From positions 1 through 64,000 of the forward strand of contig CAUYUJ010010491.1 in the NCBI GenBank assembly GCA_963575745.1: a DNA stretch of 64,000 bases, given 5' to 3'. This DNA is from Prorocentrum cordatum. Its lineage: Eukaryota; Sar; Dinophyceae; Prorocentrales; Prorocentraceae. Positions 58,296-64,000 of the stretch are shown piece after piece; the stretch's first letter is position 1; each line of letters begins with the position of its first letter. A model generated the notes under the pieces. That model was not told the origin of the DNA, made no database searches, and was given only the letters and a program-made list of their open reading frames with translations. The position numbers were made by a program, and so were the translations under genes.

Positions 58296-59300
58296 CAAAC
58301 GGAAACAAATGGGGCCAGCGCCGATCCGAGAAGACCGCGCAGAGCTCCTAAAGTCTTCGTTTCTTGAGGGGGCAAAGCAGCTGCTCCCAGGACGTGGCGA
58401 CGAGGGAAGGGAAGGGCCAACTCAGGATCCGCAGAGGAAGAAGCAGCTGCAGAAACACTGGTGGCCTCCCAAATAGGGTCCGAGCAGATGGGGCCAGAGG
58501 CCAGCGCTACATCGCCGATGCACCGCCGATGCACTGGCGATGAAATGGCGACGTCGGCGATGCATCGGCGCCATCGGCATGGAGAAAATAGGGCCCGCGC
58601 GATCGTCCGACCGCATCCGCTCGGGAGGCCCGGAAACATAAACTTTCGGAGCCCCGCATGGATTTCTTGGACCGGCGCTGGGCCCCCTGGCGACGCCTCT
58701 GGCGCTGTCTCTGGCGCGCTCCGCGCAGCGAGAGGGCCCTGCGCCGATCCAGCAAACACACGCAGAACTCAAAAAAAAAAAAAAAAAAAAATGTGTCCAT
58801 TGCGGGGGACCAGAAGCACCCATACCGCTGCTCCACGGACCTCTCTCGGGGTGCGTTCTGGCCAAAATTTCGAAGCGACTCCAGCCGTGGCGACGAGGGC
58901 CTCCGAGTAAGCCCAAAAAGGAGACAGCTAAGCCAGGGCCAGGCAGCGGTATCCGTATGTTTCAATTTGTCGAGTCCTTGCAGGGGAGGGCCACCACTGC
59001 CGCAAAGAGCTCCGGCATGGCCCGCTCACAGGTCCCCTGCGAGAGCAGCATCCCCGAGGGCACGGCGCAGAGCAACTCGCCGGCCTGGACCCCCTCAGAC
59101 GCGAAGATGCCCGGAACCTCCAAGCACGACCGAGTTAGCTTCGGGCTCCACAGCACTCCATCTGCCGCCCGGGCCGCGGCCACGAGCGAGTCGAAGCGCC
59201 GGAGGTCGTCCGCGTCCACGCAAGCGGCCGCGGGCAGAGCCCTCTTCACGCCTCTCCGCTCCACGGCCGGCGGCAGGACGCCACCAACGGGGGCAGCCAT
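36708..59300 (-). CDS. Probable SET-domain protein gene (span of scattered exons)
   Basis: Exons recognised: 58977-59300 (start), 57424-57606, 42039-42201, 41413-41575, 41037-41071, about 40738-40868, about 37488-37567 and 36708-37200 (stop). Together they give a SETD3/Rubisco-methyltransferase-like layout: GIFASEGVQAGELLCAVPSG, DPELAQEAAHTACVALLLRG, IAPLVDHFNHSPRPC, VVRASRDIEAGQEVCFEYG, ELSNPLLLRTYGF, then a helical C-terminal part. Such proteins methylate lysine or histidine side chains. Some joins (57424 to 42201, and 40738 to 37567) are not resolved, and exons may be missing. Introns contain introner-like elements and two LINEs. Confidence 0.55.
37205..37487 (+). mobile_element. Introner-like family 1, copy C, in an intron, opposite orientation
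   Basis: The plus strand carries GGGCCTCCTGGGAGGCCC, CGCCGCCACGTCTGGATTCG, then GGATCGGCGCCGGGGACCC facing GCCAGCGCCGATCC (a hairpin), and GCGCAGAGCTCCGAAAGTC. It fills the intron between the last two exons; TCGAG occurs at both borders. It is the only full family-1 copy oriented against the gene. Confidence 0.65.
37488..37567 (-). CDS. SET-domain gene, penultimate exon
   Basis: Reads SSGPTHAGAAGRAAEYPPGR then LAVLD into the last exon. Its far border is the 8-bp GACAAGGG duplication (37560-37567) of the 2.5-kb element. The frame joining it to the exon at 40.74-40.87 kb is not settled. Confidence 0.4.
37776..39514. repeat. GCCTCA hexanucleotide satellite with higher-order pattern
   Basis: CAGCCT units interrupted by GCCTGCCTCAG, GCTTCAG and the marker CAGTCTGCCTTCAGCC, which recurs about every 120-190 bp (for example near 37869, 38004, 38197, 39027, 39149, 39288, 39440). 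The 700-codon Ser/Ala/Leu/Gln/Pro frame across it is repeat translation. Confidence 0.95.
39515..39806. repeat. Four tandem copies of a 73-bp unit
   Basis: Units start CATTCAAAAT at 39515, 39588, 39661 and 39734 and contain GGAGTTCTGGGAACTCGAAG and CACGAAGTGGCCTAC. Copies differ at a few positions. Confidence 0.9.
39925..39977. repeat. CAA microsatellite
   Basis: CAACAACAA run near the right end of the 2.5-kb element. Confidence 0.9.
40052..40240. mobile_element. Introner-like family 2, copy 2
   Basis: Similar along its length to 40869-41036: AGACCCCCTCG with GTCGTGG and AAAACACAACGG at the left, GGATGAAAAGCCAGTC and CCTCTGGGGG near the middle, GACGTCGGGGGT at the right. Its right terminal TCT is lost and no target duplication is clear. 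It abuts the 2.5-kb element. Confidence 0.6.
40241..40737. other. Intron-like stretch of the SET-domain gene, nothing recognised
   Basis: GC-rich with CCTGGGCC-type words (40305-40410) and C runs at 40560. It could hide a further exon, because the reading frame does not join cleanly between 40738 and 37567, but I found no SET-family segment in it. Confidence 0.4.
40738..40868 (-). CDS. SET-domain gene exon (post-SET YGF segment)
   Basis: Reads SNPLLLRTYGFTLPPADEPC, then WTCTLLEGELLSL, PSVPPSIWA. The LLxxYGF motif is characteristic of SETD3/LSMT-like proteins directly after the SET core. Its border at 40861-40868 is one copy of the GGTTGGAC duplication. The lower border is uncertain. Confidence 0.6.
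40869..41036. mobile_element. Introner-like family 2, 168-bp intron with 8-bp target duplication
   Basis: Ends AGACCCCC and GGGGGTCT form an 8-bp inverted terminal repeat. GGTTGGAC stands on both sides (40861-40868 and 41037-41044). Removing the element and one duplicate joins YGELSN to NPLLLRTYGF in frame (minus strand). The length is close to one nucleosome, as reported for introners in other algae. Confidence 0.75.
41037..41071 (-). CDS. SET-domain gene micro-exon (FEYGELSN)
   Basis: About 35 bases between two inserted elements. It encodes EVCFEYGELSN, the conserved E-x(3)-YGxLSN end of the SET core. Bounded by GGTTGGAC at one side and AGACCTCC at the other, each the duplication of a neighbouring element. 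Confidence 0.65.
41072..41412 (-). mobile_element. Introner-like family 1, copy D, 341-bp intron with 8-bp target duplication
   Basis: AGACCTCC lies on both sides (41064-41071 and 41413-41420). Removing the unit joins RDIEAGQEV to CFEYG in frame. Sense order: GCCTTTTTGGGCCTCC, GGAGGCC palindrome, TCGTCGCCACGTCTGG, TCGCTTCGAAAT, GGATCGGCGCTGG, GCGCGGAGCTCCG and a T-rich end before the acceptor. This is the best reference copy of the family. Confidence 0.75.
41413..41575 (-). CDS. SET-domain gene exon (NHS core)
   Basis: Reads ECCTPHGSAIAPLVDHFNHS then PRPCAVQDWDEQ and GALVVRASRDIEAGQE. The (L/V)DxxNHS and RDIxAGxE motifs define the C-terminal half of a SET fold: Asn-His contact S-adenosylmethionine. 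An acceptor AG stands at 41576-41577. Excluding the duplicate, 53 codons fit exactly. Confidence 0.7.
41576..42038 (-). other. Intron of the SET-domain gene, nothing else recognised
   Basis: Begins with GTAAGAG after the exon at 42039 and ends GTGAG before 41575. CGCGGGGTCGCGGCC-type GC-rich words at 41695-41740. No element or repeat family was recognised. Confidence 0.45.
42039..42201 (-). CDS. SET-domain gene exon (candidate)
   Basis: Open stretch ASADPQGLRAALGPSGEAEH, AVAAAKHARSVWLCISEGVP, PELLQGVDADSRGN, followed by a good donor GTAAGAG and preceded by a pyrimidine-rich stretch ending in AG. It has no diagnostic motif, and its membership of the gene rests on position and splice signals. 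Confidence 0.45.
42202..42685. other. Intron sequence next to LINE 1, no gene recognised
   Basis: Two copies of GTGCAGATGTGCACTGGCAA (about 42420-42440 and 42482-42505) form a short direct repeat about 65 bp apart. A GACAACGACAACGAC run lies at 42548-42575. Confidence 0.5.
42700..44600 (-). pseudogene. LINE 1 reverse transcriptase region
   Basis: Core: ERGVQAMPIARRMFEAAH-like entry, VAVLLDWAKAFDRIKHDALL (first catalytic Asp in LLDWAKAFD), RAGIAQGCPLSPYLFIIVQI and ADLLYAGDTMLTSS. The last motif is YADD in active enzymes; here it is YAGD, so one catalytic Asp is lost. The C-terminus reads LLERQKKLYNSIAALPQDHP and ENRARGRPKQQW, typical of dinoflagellate LINEs. Frames change several times (near 43990 and 43270). 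Confidence 0.75.
44640..45660 (-). pseudogene. LINE 1 AP-endonuclease domain
   Basis: LLDIDILCIQKTGIAETSHF (Glu of the usual Q-E/T pair is Lys), SGTSENRDGRSDPGVGFVVA, then in a new frame MGDFNAKIFDKEPGEDDILG (GDFN metal site) and FTQIDRCLMDAG. The final SDH motif is replaced by NWH. It would nick target DNA. Short GGGGCC-type repeats at 45410-45490 fall inside. Inactive as read. Confidence 0.65.
45700..47170 (-). other. Stretch between LINE 1 ORF1 and endonuclease
   Basis: A possible coding remnant at 46655-47158 contains LPELFHHMIRDTGAPARRTF then LYSELPPPDG, which looks protein-like, but I do not recognise the family. No repeat array was seen. An insertion or an unrelated sequence may separate two LINE fragments here. 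Confidence 0.35.
47171..48157 (-). CDS. LINE 1 ORF1-like protein behind a spliced leader
   Basis: From the first in-frame ATG after the leader, 328 codons: MDGLDDDSGAKGGGKGGYRT, a helical region MEKLFKLHLRPIQADIEAIK to LEAQVAALRH (heptad-like, probably coiled coil), then a globular part TGVFGNLDGFVWLSSATTRL, IYSKGEFSNIVFAESGYTVE, ALIRSAALQRGGNNVWATQD, and IIPQWEEEWHNWCEF. The globular part follows the RRM-like domain layout found in the first part of dinoflagellate LINE proteins; it would bind element RNA. Upstream codons are open too but lie before the leader. Confidence 0.6.
   Translation of the reverse strand: MDGLDDDSGAKGGGKGGYRTTGGDIIMSAGEMVKHEGITVESMEKLFKLHLRPIQADIEAIKAHGVSQNDLDEAVNPLREAVQNITARAAALETNPSRPASARSVTAASTETAVEAKLHELEAQVAALRHSPNQSSTAMPGGEKRHFTGVFGNLDGFVWLSSATTRLKEQLQTCSGPQLRTIYSKGEFSNIVFAESGYTVERDTAVALIRSAALQRGGNNVWATQDRPAAARAARNYCFGVKYLLKNKFNITYTIRVVDQEPYTVHVGGKLALTVHTNNSDIIPQWEEEWHNWCEFQESPDRRDIFDKRKGIVERSSQGLKGGGKRSH
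48312..48348 (-). other. Genomic spliced leader with relict leader in tandem
   Basis: On the minus strand the 22-nt leader occupies 48348-48327 (TCCGTAG then CCATCTTGGCTCAAG) and is followed at once by CCATTTTGGCTCAAG at 48326-48312. The 15-nt relict is what remains when the AG inside the leader (TCCGTAG) serves as the splice acceptor for a second trans-splicing. This is the established dinoflagellate signature of mRNA reintegrated after trans-splicing, here at least twice. Confidence 0.93.
48358..48600. other. Flank of LINE 1, no gene recognised
   Basis: GC-rich sequence with GGCGCC words and C runs. Open frames continue from the neighbouring GGA array and are repeat-driven. Confidence 0.4.
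48600..48805. repeat. GGA microsatellite
   Basis: GGAGGAGGA with occasional GAC, open in all frames (poly-Glu, poly-Gly, Arg-rich). Confidence 0.95.
48955..49145. repeat. GGT and GCTGGT microsatellite
   Basis: GGTGGT runs with a block of GCTGGT hexamers (49020-49065). Confidence 0.95.
49492..50310 (-). pseudogene. LINE 2 C-terminal region with zinc knuckle
   Basis: Reads FEAQGNLQVHACARRMGALL, FNGWSTSPRFQGAGRCRFAC, GGGRDKLEHVAFCPTEKALF. The C-x3-C-x7-8-H-x4-C pattern with EHxxxCP is the nucleic-acid-binding end of many LINE proteins. It follows the reverse transcriptase with a frame change near 50300. Confidence 0.65.
50297..51472 (-). CDS. LINE 2 reverse transcriptase
   Basis: 391 open codons. 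Motifs in order: SSLIFLPKKAAGQ, GGVRPLNVTNTASRLLASAC, QKGFLPGRSTHSNALDIDEA, CAFFFDLAAAFPSIEHD (first Asp), SRGMRQGCPLSPLLFAVVSD, LRAWADDLAAVLPRA (the Asp-Asp pair as WADD) and VFGLLLNVPKTVAVPL. All catalytic aspartates are intact. It would copy the element RNA at the nicked target. The frame upstream (51327 on) overlaps it, so a small frameshift separates it from the endonuclease. Confidence 0.85.
   Translation of the reverse strand: MVCEAFQDCCAEGALARLAQDYPSFNESSLIFLPKKAAGQTEQGQYLFEPGGVRPLNVTNTASRLLASACRLAVEPAFAERVAQLQKGFLPGRSTHSNALDIDEAMLEAALLEEGACAFFFDLAAAFPSIEHDPPHAFFAALGWPAWLRNVIQSLYWNNHSVISLSGARFGGFAISRGMRQGCPLSPLLFAVVSDFYLRRLQWRFPTATLRAWADDLAAVLPRALGQLPALHAFLEEFGKVFGLLLNVPKTVAVPLDPLDGLAARRAIGSRVPAWARLGVAAAAKYLGLVLGPGPGCTSWQAPRRKYAERAKLWGQLGAGACMTARAYQVCVASVFSFAGQLQPLPDDFDAAEGKACVALFPGPTDWITAGCLTDLRSLGCPWVQGAGGAL
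51480..53115 (-). pseudogene. LINE 2 AP-endonuclease domain and linker
   Basis: CLTVWNAQDLFAAEAWQHEA, DGVLLSEAHGTEGG (catalytic Glu in SEAHGT), then in another frame GRQGDLDIVVTYFHTG, then MAPSERRLTILGGDFNCVPQ (GDFN), ASSRGRLDRIYCNS and RPGLSRHRAVLFARR (SDH became SRH). The linker to about 51480 is Ala/Arg-rich and changes frame near 51800. The domain nicks genomic DNA to prime reverse transcription. Two frame changes and the SRH suggest it is inactive. Confidence 0.7.
53720..55763 (-). pseudogene. LINE 2 ORF1-like protein
   Basis: Begins MPVCQMCVSRGVEGETVPGS (a CxxC pair), then a Pro/Ala-rich segment, then helices: LLKEFVEREVLQHFDLVRAG, YPTNWPALRRIFESLAYDVD, WAAEDLNRVAHFVESLDCAV, then DARFWQSAAGRRIVVWAPSD, TQRPLSVRMVASVPFLPGMS and LLGARWASLLRCCQVVNAPL. 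After a frameshift near 54400 it continues GVLFPETLPDLDVLLTLERL, ADAFYGMDTMYAAPDALVLE, SQMVFLDRGRFLVF. I do not know its fold; by position it should bind LINE RNA or help target it. Confidence 0.5.
55870..56290 (-). other. Possible further SET-gene exon and degenerate repeat
   Basis: On the minus strand 56031-56052 shares 20 of 22 bases with 57402-57423, at the donor of the exon at 57424. Downstream open sequence (KHKLPEVHAGDILSLWRFQG) could be coding, but the frame does not clearly continue the gene. A GATTTACCTGGAT-type degenerate repeat lies at 56140-56225. Confidence 0.3.
56291..57060. repeat. G-rich blocks with ATAACG/GTTACC inverted words; CGACG repeat
   Basis: GGGGATAACGCATGTTACCC (56945-56966) and GGGGGATAACATGCGTTATC (57027-57048) are inverted repeats around a G-rich core with several G tracts. 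Related words occur at about 56298-56318 and 56466-56476. A tandem CGACGCGAATCGACGC repeat lies at 56780-56850 and A/C-rich sequence at 56545-56700. No gene. Confidence 0.65.
57190..57350. repeat. About 155-bp dispersed repeat, copy 1 (family 4)
   Basis: Shares ACTAGTAC, CTCCTTGGAGGC, CGTCCGA, CTGCGTGGCCAGA, ATACTGTAAGAT and GTGCGCGC in the same order and spacing with 57930-58085. Confidence 0.55.
57424..57606 (-). CDS. SET-domain gene, second exon
   Basis: 61 codons: DPELAQEAAHTACVALLLRG, a Gly/Ala/Arg-rich stretch, VPDLWLRCADSMRRGKDT. Exon borders are CCAAG before 57606 and donor GTAAGC at 57423. Joined to the first exon it reads VVALPCKDPELAQE in frame. In SETD3-like proteins this helical segment follows the SET-N part. 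Confidence 0.6.
57607..58640. repeat. Intron 1 filler: AT-rich island, family 4 copy 2, AC microsatellites
   Basis: An AT-rich island (57610-57920, AAT and AAAC words) stands out in GC-rich DNA. Family 4 copy 2 lies at 57930-58085. AC runs fill 58141-58166, 58177-58201 and 58258-58293, separated by three copies of GAGGAAAAACAACAAAGC. A partial family-1 introner-like copy (F, plus orientation) is at 58312-58372. GCCGATGCA-type short repeats lie at 58510-58575. Confidence 0.75.
58630..58976 (-). mobile_element. Introner-like family 1, copy E, at the start of intron 1
   Basis: Sense order matches copy D: CTCCTTTTTGGGC, GGAGGCCCTCGTCGCCACGG, TCGCTTCGAAAT, CCAGAACGCACCCCG, a T21 run, GGATCGGCGCAGGG, GCCCAGCGCCGGTCC and GGGGCTCCGAAAG. 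The intron is flanked by CAAGGA on both sides (exon 1 end and exon 2 start). Confidence 0.65.
58977..59300 (-). CDS. SET-domain gene, first coding exon
   Basis: 108 codons from ATG: MAAPVGGVLPPAVERRGVKR, ARAADGVLWSPKLTRSCLEV, PGIFASEGVQAGELLCAVPS, GMLLSQGTCERAMPELFAAV. The G-hydrophobic-FA...I/VxAGE.L..VP motif is the SET-N signature of SETD3/LSMT-like methyltransferases. The donor appears to be GA or GC rather than GT, which is accepted in dinoflagellates. Confidence 0.65.
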
Positions 59301-60764
59301 GGCCCCGCTGGGACAGCACGGCGGCGTTCGCCCTTGGACCAAGAGCCAAGGATAATGCACAAGCATGCGAGCTGACCGAATGCTCAGCGACTTTAACGCC
59401 CCAGGAACATGAGACCCCACTTCAACTGATGTTGGACGTATAGGTGGCCACTGCCCGTGGGCCATAGCTGGACGCCCAGAGAGAATCAATATCCTCTTGC
59501 TGAGTAGAAAAAGACTTGCACAGGAAGATAGACGATCGAGGAATAACAAGCTCAATACTGTATGAGTTGGAAGGCAGACAATGGATATGTTCAAAGCGGG
59601 CGTGGAAGACGATAGTGCTACCGTGCGCGCATCGTCCTTTCACATCTAAGGCCTACACGAGCTGAACTCCAGTGCTGGGGAACTCGTGGATCTCAGAGCG
59701 GGCGCCCGAGCGCTTCGAGAGTCTGTCCATGAGCTCCGTGACCTGGCGATATTGTGGGCCATCCACGCAACGTTATGCTGCAACTGGTCCATATGCTGAC
59801 ATCGCCATTTCACCTCAATGTGCGCTTCCGACGTACACGAATCCACATAAATTGAGCACAAACAAACATGTGAATGCAGACACGCGCGACCCTCAACTCC
59901 GAACGAGCGCGACTGCGGCGGAGGCCATATCAATGTCCGAGTTGCGTAGCTGCCGACACCATGTGGTAAAACCGGCAAAATAATCACAGGCACACACACA
60001 CACACTGTATGGCGGTCGCGGCCTCGCGCGCAGTGCCGAGGCGGAGAAAGTCACCAAACGGGCGGGGGCGCGCAAGGGGGGGCGCTCAGAGCGTAAAGGA
60101 CCCGCATTGGGTCGACAAGCCGTCGGCAGACTCGGGCATGGGCATGAAGACACACACACACACAGACAATGTGTAAGGTCGCGGCTACGCGCGCGGCGGT
60201 TACGCGCGCGGCGGTTACGCGCGCGGCGGTTACGAGCTCGGCCGCGCGGCGCAGGAGTACACATTTCCTTGCGTCGGCGGCTGGGCAGAGGGGCTGCTCC
60301 GGCGATGTAAGAGTACACACACACATGGCGCAGTGAGGATACATGCTCAGTAGCCAATGATGGCACGTTCTGGGGAGTACTGGAGCTTGTGCAGGTCCTT
60401 GGAGGTACTGACGCGACAGGGTACAAGTCTTTCGCGTGTCGATTCAACTCGCCCCTTCACTTATTGCACACACTGGCTCTGGGAGGGCCACTGCAAAAAA
60501 AAAAAATCGGGTAGGCAGATTGAGACATGAAGAACAGCCTGGCCTCCCAGAAGCCAGCGCCCCCTGGATCAAGTACAGACAGGCAGCGTAAACAGGCACG
60601 GGGGCTCTCAGGGGGCGAAGCCGACCCCACAGTCTGGCGTGCGGTGCGGGGCACAGAGCACCACGGCATCTGAGCACGAAGGGACAGAGACAGGGACGGA
60701 AGACAGGGGAGGGGCCGATGGGGGAGCAAGAGCAGCGGCGGCACGAGGGAGCACGAAGAGCTGC
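59301..60764. other. Upstream region of the SET-domain gene, no other gene recognised
   Basis: Contains short CA runs near 59990, 60155 and 60315, a four-fold 15-bp repeat GCGCGCGGCGGTTAC (60183-60232) and an A13 run at 60494. Open frames are short and unremarkable. A promoter could lie here, but no motif is convincing. Confidence 0.45.
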
Positions 60765-60925
60765 GGCAGCAGGAGGAGGAGGAGGAGAAGGGGGAGGAGA
60801 AGGGGGAGGAGGAGGAGGAGGAGGAGGAGGAGAAGGAGGAGGAGGAGGAGAAGGAGGAGGAGGAGGAAGAGGAGGAAGAGGAGGAGGAGGAGGAGAAGGA
60901 GGAGGAGGAGGAGGAGGGACAGAGG
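60765..60925. repeat. GGA microsatellite
   Basis: GGAGGAGGAGAAG repeat, open in all frames. Confidence 0.95.
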
Positions 60926-60929
60926 AGTA

Positions 60930-61190
60930 CGGTCAGCAACGTTTGCCTGGCGTGCCGCGGCGGGGGGCAATGCGAGGCGCTATGTCGCGCAAGCTGACAG
61001 CATGTCGCTCCGCCTCGTGGGGCGGGAGACTGGGAACGGGTCGGGCCGTCGATGCTCGAGAGCTTGAACGCGCTTAGCGTGTCGCGTCGAAGCGTGGTGG
61101 GCCAGAACCAGGGGCGCGACACGATAAGCAAAAGCTCATGACGGCGGGCCCCAAGAATATACACCACCACCACCACGTCGATTCCTCCTC
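60930..61190 (-). repeat. Dispersed repeat with hairpin, copy 1 (family 5)
   Basis: Inverted relative of 62290-62530. It holds CTTAGCGTGTCGCG facing CGCGACACGATAAG (61075-61128, a 14-bp stem with one mismatch) and GGGCCCCAAGAATATACACC. Confidence 0.6.
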
Positions 61191-62289
61191 CCTCCTCCAC
61201 CCTCGTCTGCCCTCCCTGTCCCTGCCCTCCCTCCCTTGCGTACCTCCTCCCCCTCCACGGCCAGTAGAGCTCACTGAGGATGTTCGGCAACGCATTGCAG
61301 TCAATCGAGCGCAGGCCAAGGAGCGTCGCGTCGCAGGCTGCGCCGAACCAAGCAGATAGCCCCTTGGAAGTTGCAACCTGGTTTCGGGGTTGGAATGTTT
61401 GACCAAGCCCGAGACTAGTCAGCTTTGTGGGTCGTTCGGTCGGGCAGGTTACTTACGGGACGGAGGGCAGTTCAGCAGCAGATGCGTGCAGCAGCCAGCC
61501 TCACCCAGATCAGCGTCAGCTCGATGAACCAGACACCTTTCTCATGTCCATGGCCTTGGGCCATCTGTTCGAGTTGTTTCCCACTTCTCGACTCCCTTAT
61601 TTCCCCCTTCCTTTCGTTTCCTTCGCCTTGCTCGCCCTCTTCCAGAGACGGATGCAGAGAGAGCTGGGAGCGACCAGCGGCACGGCAGAGCAGCAGCGTG
61701 CGCCCGCGCGCGGCCGCCGCCCACCCACACCGTCCACGACGGGTACCCTCGGGGGAGAGTCGAGCGGCCGACGCTTCTAGTTCGAGCCCCTAGGATACAC
61801 AAGTCGCCAAAATTTGCTGTTCAGGTCAGAACGCGGCCTGCGCTATCCCTCCCCCCCCGCCCGCCAGGCATTCCGTGCCTCCGCCCGTTAGGATGAGGAG
61901 CTGAGGTGCGATTGCAGAGGAGTTGTCGAGACATTTTGTCTGTTTCCCGCGCACGCATGCCGAACGTGCTCCTCTCACCCTCGTCGTGTACAGCCTTCAT
62001 TGAACTGATTTGGCGATCAGGGCCGCGTCGCCAGCATCGGTCCAAGACCGCCCCGCGTTTCTCTGCCGCTGCCGTTGACCTGATCACGGCTGATTTTTGT
62101 TACTGCGCACTGTCCTTTAACCTTAGGTGCCCGTGCAGAGTTTTCAAAGCTCGACGTTTAATACAGCTGCTACTGCGCTGAATTGTCTCTGCAAGCTGCG
62201 TGCCAATCTCTGCTGACAGGCTACATGCTTCAACAGCGTAACAATCCACCCTCGTCTTCCTCTCCTCTCTCTCCTGGGAGAGGGAAGGG
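61191..62289. other. No gene recognised
   Basis: C/T-rich at 61180-61260; unique sequence otherwise. Frames of up to about 120 codons overlap on both strands with no recognisable motif. Confidence 0.4.
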
Positions 62290-62530
62290 ATGAGGGAGGT
62301 GTTCGTGGTGTATACCTTTGGGCCCCGTAATGACCGCACAGCAGTCTTGCAGTGCCGCGAGCTCGTTGCTAGCGTGTCGCTGAGTGCGCGGGGCCGGAGA
62401 GGCTGGGAAAAGCTCGGGGCGTTGACCCTTGGTAATTGGGCAGTGGTTAGCGTGTCGCGCCGATGCGCGGCGGGCCAGAACTGGCGGCACGACACTCTAA
62501 GCAAACGTTCCCGACCGTATATTGAGTATG
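62290..62530 (+). repeat. Dispersed repeat with hairpin, copy 2 (family 5)
   Basis: Shares GTGTATACCTTTGGGCCCCG, TTAGCGTGTCGCG, GCGGGCCAGAAC, CGACAC, and GCAAACGTTCCCGACCGTAT with the reverse complement of 60930-61190, in the same order. An extra TAGCGTGTCGC word at 62369 suggests an internal duplication. Confidence 0.6.
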
Positions 62531-62754
62531 GGGGGTGGGTGCCATCAAAGCGTGCAGAAAATTCCAGTCTCAACACGGGGGCGCAGGGGCTAGACGACAG
62601 CGCACAGCCGACCTCACTTCCAGCTCGACCTATTCTCAGCGAACCGCAGGGGAGCGGGCCTGCCCGGTGGCAAAGCCCTGCTGTAGCAGACCGGTCACCC
62701 AGCCCACCTGCGGGGAACACGTCGCGCGAGGATCACAGATGGGCGAGAGGGGCC

Positions 62755-63235
62755 TCCCTCCTCACACTCCTCCTCTTCTGCCTCTTCTGCCTGCTGCTGC
62801 TTCCTCCTCCGTCACGGCCCCACGGGTCCCGAGTTCGAGGGGACCCCCGGGGCAAGCGGTCGGCGCCCGCGCGCGCAGTGCCGCGCCCGCGCGTGCCAGG
62901 CGACTCGCCCACCTCCTGCTCGCCTCGCATCCGCCTCCTCCTCCTCCTCCTCCTCCTCCTCGTCCTTCTCCTCCTCGGCGGCCTCTACTGGCTCCTCATC
63001 GCCCTTCCTCATCGGCACTCTCCCCGCCCTGGGGCTGGCCTGCGCCGCTTCGTCCTCAATCTTCTCACCCTCTGCCTCCTCCTCCCTCTCCTCCTCCTCC
63101 CTCTCCTCCTCCTCCTCCTCTGCCTCCTCCACCTCCTCCTCCTCCTCCGCGGCGCTCCCCGCCCTGGTGCTGGCCTCCTCCTCTTCCTCCTCCTCCTCCT
63201 CCTTCTCCTCCTCCTCGGACGTATCCAAAGGGGGG
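62755..63235. repeat. CTC microsatellites
   Basis: CTCCTCCTC runs at 62930-62975 and 63080-63215, with unique GC-rich sequence between. Frames across them are repeat-driven. Confidence 0.9.
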
Positions 63236-63384
63236 TTCGTAGGTCATCACGCCTCAACCTCAGCCTGCTGTAAGAGCTGAGATCGAGCAGCACGAGCGTG
63301 CATATATATATATAGGTGTATATATATAGTTAAATACCATTGCCAATTACAGACAAATGTCTGATCGAGTTGTGAACATAAAAT

Positions 63385-63566
63385 CCTCCTCCTCCTCCTT
63401 CCCCTCCTCACCCTCCACCGCCTCCTCCTCCTCCTCCTCCTCCTCCTCCTCCTCCTGCTCCTCCTCTCCTCCTCCTCCTCCCTTCTCTCCTCCTCCTCCT
63501 CCTCCTCCTCCTCCTTCTGCTCCTCCTCCCTCCTCCTCCTCTCCCCTCCTCCTCCTCCTCTCTCAC

Positions 63567-63610
<44 letters not shown>

Positions 63611-63618
63611 CCACCACC

Positions 63619-63667
<49 letters not shown>

Positions 63668-63752
63668 GCAGCAGCAGACGCATCAGAATCAGCATCAGCA
63701 GCAGCATCAGCATCATCATCGTCGTCATCATCATCATCATCATCAGCATCAT

Positions 63753-63783
<31 letters not shown>

Positions 63784-63884
63784 ATCAGCATCAGCATCAG
63801 CATCAGCATCAGCATCAGCATCAGCAACAGCATCAGCATCATCAGCATCATCATCATCATCATCATCAAAATCAGCAGCAGCAG

Positions 63885-63930
<46 letters not shown>

Positions 63931-64000
63931 GACATCCTCATCACCATCATCACCATCAGCAGTAGTCATCATTATCATCATCAGCAGCATCATCATCACC
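63385..64000. repeat. CTC, CAT, CAG and CAC microsatellites to the window end
   Basis: CTC repeat to about 63565, then ATC/CAT with CAC (63610-63635) and CAGCAT blocks (63670-63840). His- or Asp-rich frames here are repeat translation. A TATATA stretch precedes it at 63301-63330. Confidence 0.95.

Overview
The window looks like nuclear DNA of a dinoflagellate. The strongest single sign is at 48312-48348: on the minus strand there is a dinoflagellate spliced-leader sequence followed directly by a 15-nt relict leader (CCATTTTGGCTCAAG), the mark of a trans-spliced mRNA that was reverse-copied into the genome. Other signs agree: GC-rich sequence crowded with microsatellites, copia-type retroelements with unusually long polyproteins, and introns that look like inserted elements flanked by 8-bp direct repeats. 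I cannot name the species. No tRNA, rRNA or CRISPR array was recognised.

Layout. 1-4576: simple and tandem repeats, with no gene recognised. 4577-35934: an old LTR retrotransposon (outer element, + strand) with 168-bp LTRs. Its gag gene is split at 5606/20848 by a second, 15.2-kb LTR retrotransposon (inner element, - strand, 5607-20847) with ~235-bp LTRs and a GGTGA target duplication; removing the insert restores the gag frame exactly. The outer pol region is further interrupted by a 3.6-kb foldback satellite (23.0-26.6 kb) and about 5 kb of AATGGN hexanucleotide arrays (26.7-31.8 kb), and it has lost most of its reverse transcriptase. 36.0-59.3 kb: the scattered exons of a probable SET-domain protein gene (- strand). 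Its introns hold introner-like elements, a 2.5-kb inverted-terminal-repeat element carrying a GCCTCA satellite, and two LINE-type retrotransposons (about 42.7-48.35 kb and 49.4-55.8 kb). 59.3-64 kb: repeats and microsatellites only.

The inner element is the most unusual object. Its degenerate coding region of about 14.6 kb reads Gag with zinc knuckle, low-complexity linker, a Tpt1/KptA-type RNA 2'-phosphotransferase domain, a RING-H2 finger, aspartic protease, methyltransferase-like regions, integrase, reverse transcriptase and RNase H. Scattered through it are 41 copies of a 14-nt hairpin. In the sense (minus-strand) R NA these read GCNNG-GNRA-CNNGC: the two variable stem pairs change together, and the loop is nearly always a GNRA tetraloop. 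The hairpins occur in several reading frames and also beyond the last stop codon, so the conserved thing is an RNA or DNA structure rather than a protein motif. I know of no described system that matches it.

All family calls rest on motif recognition by eye. Exon borders, element borders and the frameshifts are inferences from the sequence and were not checked by alignment or transcript data.
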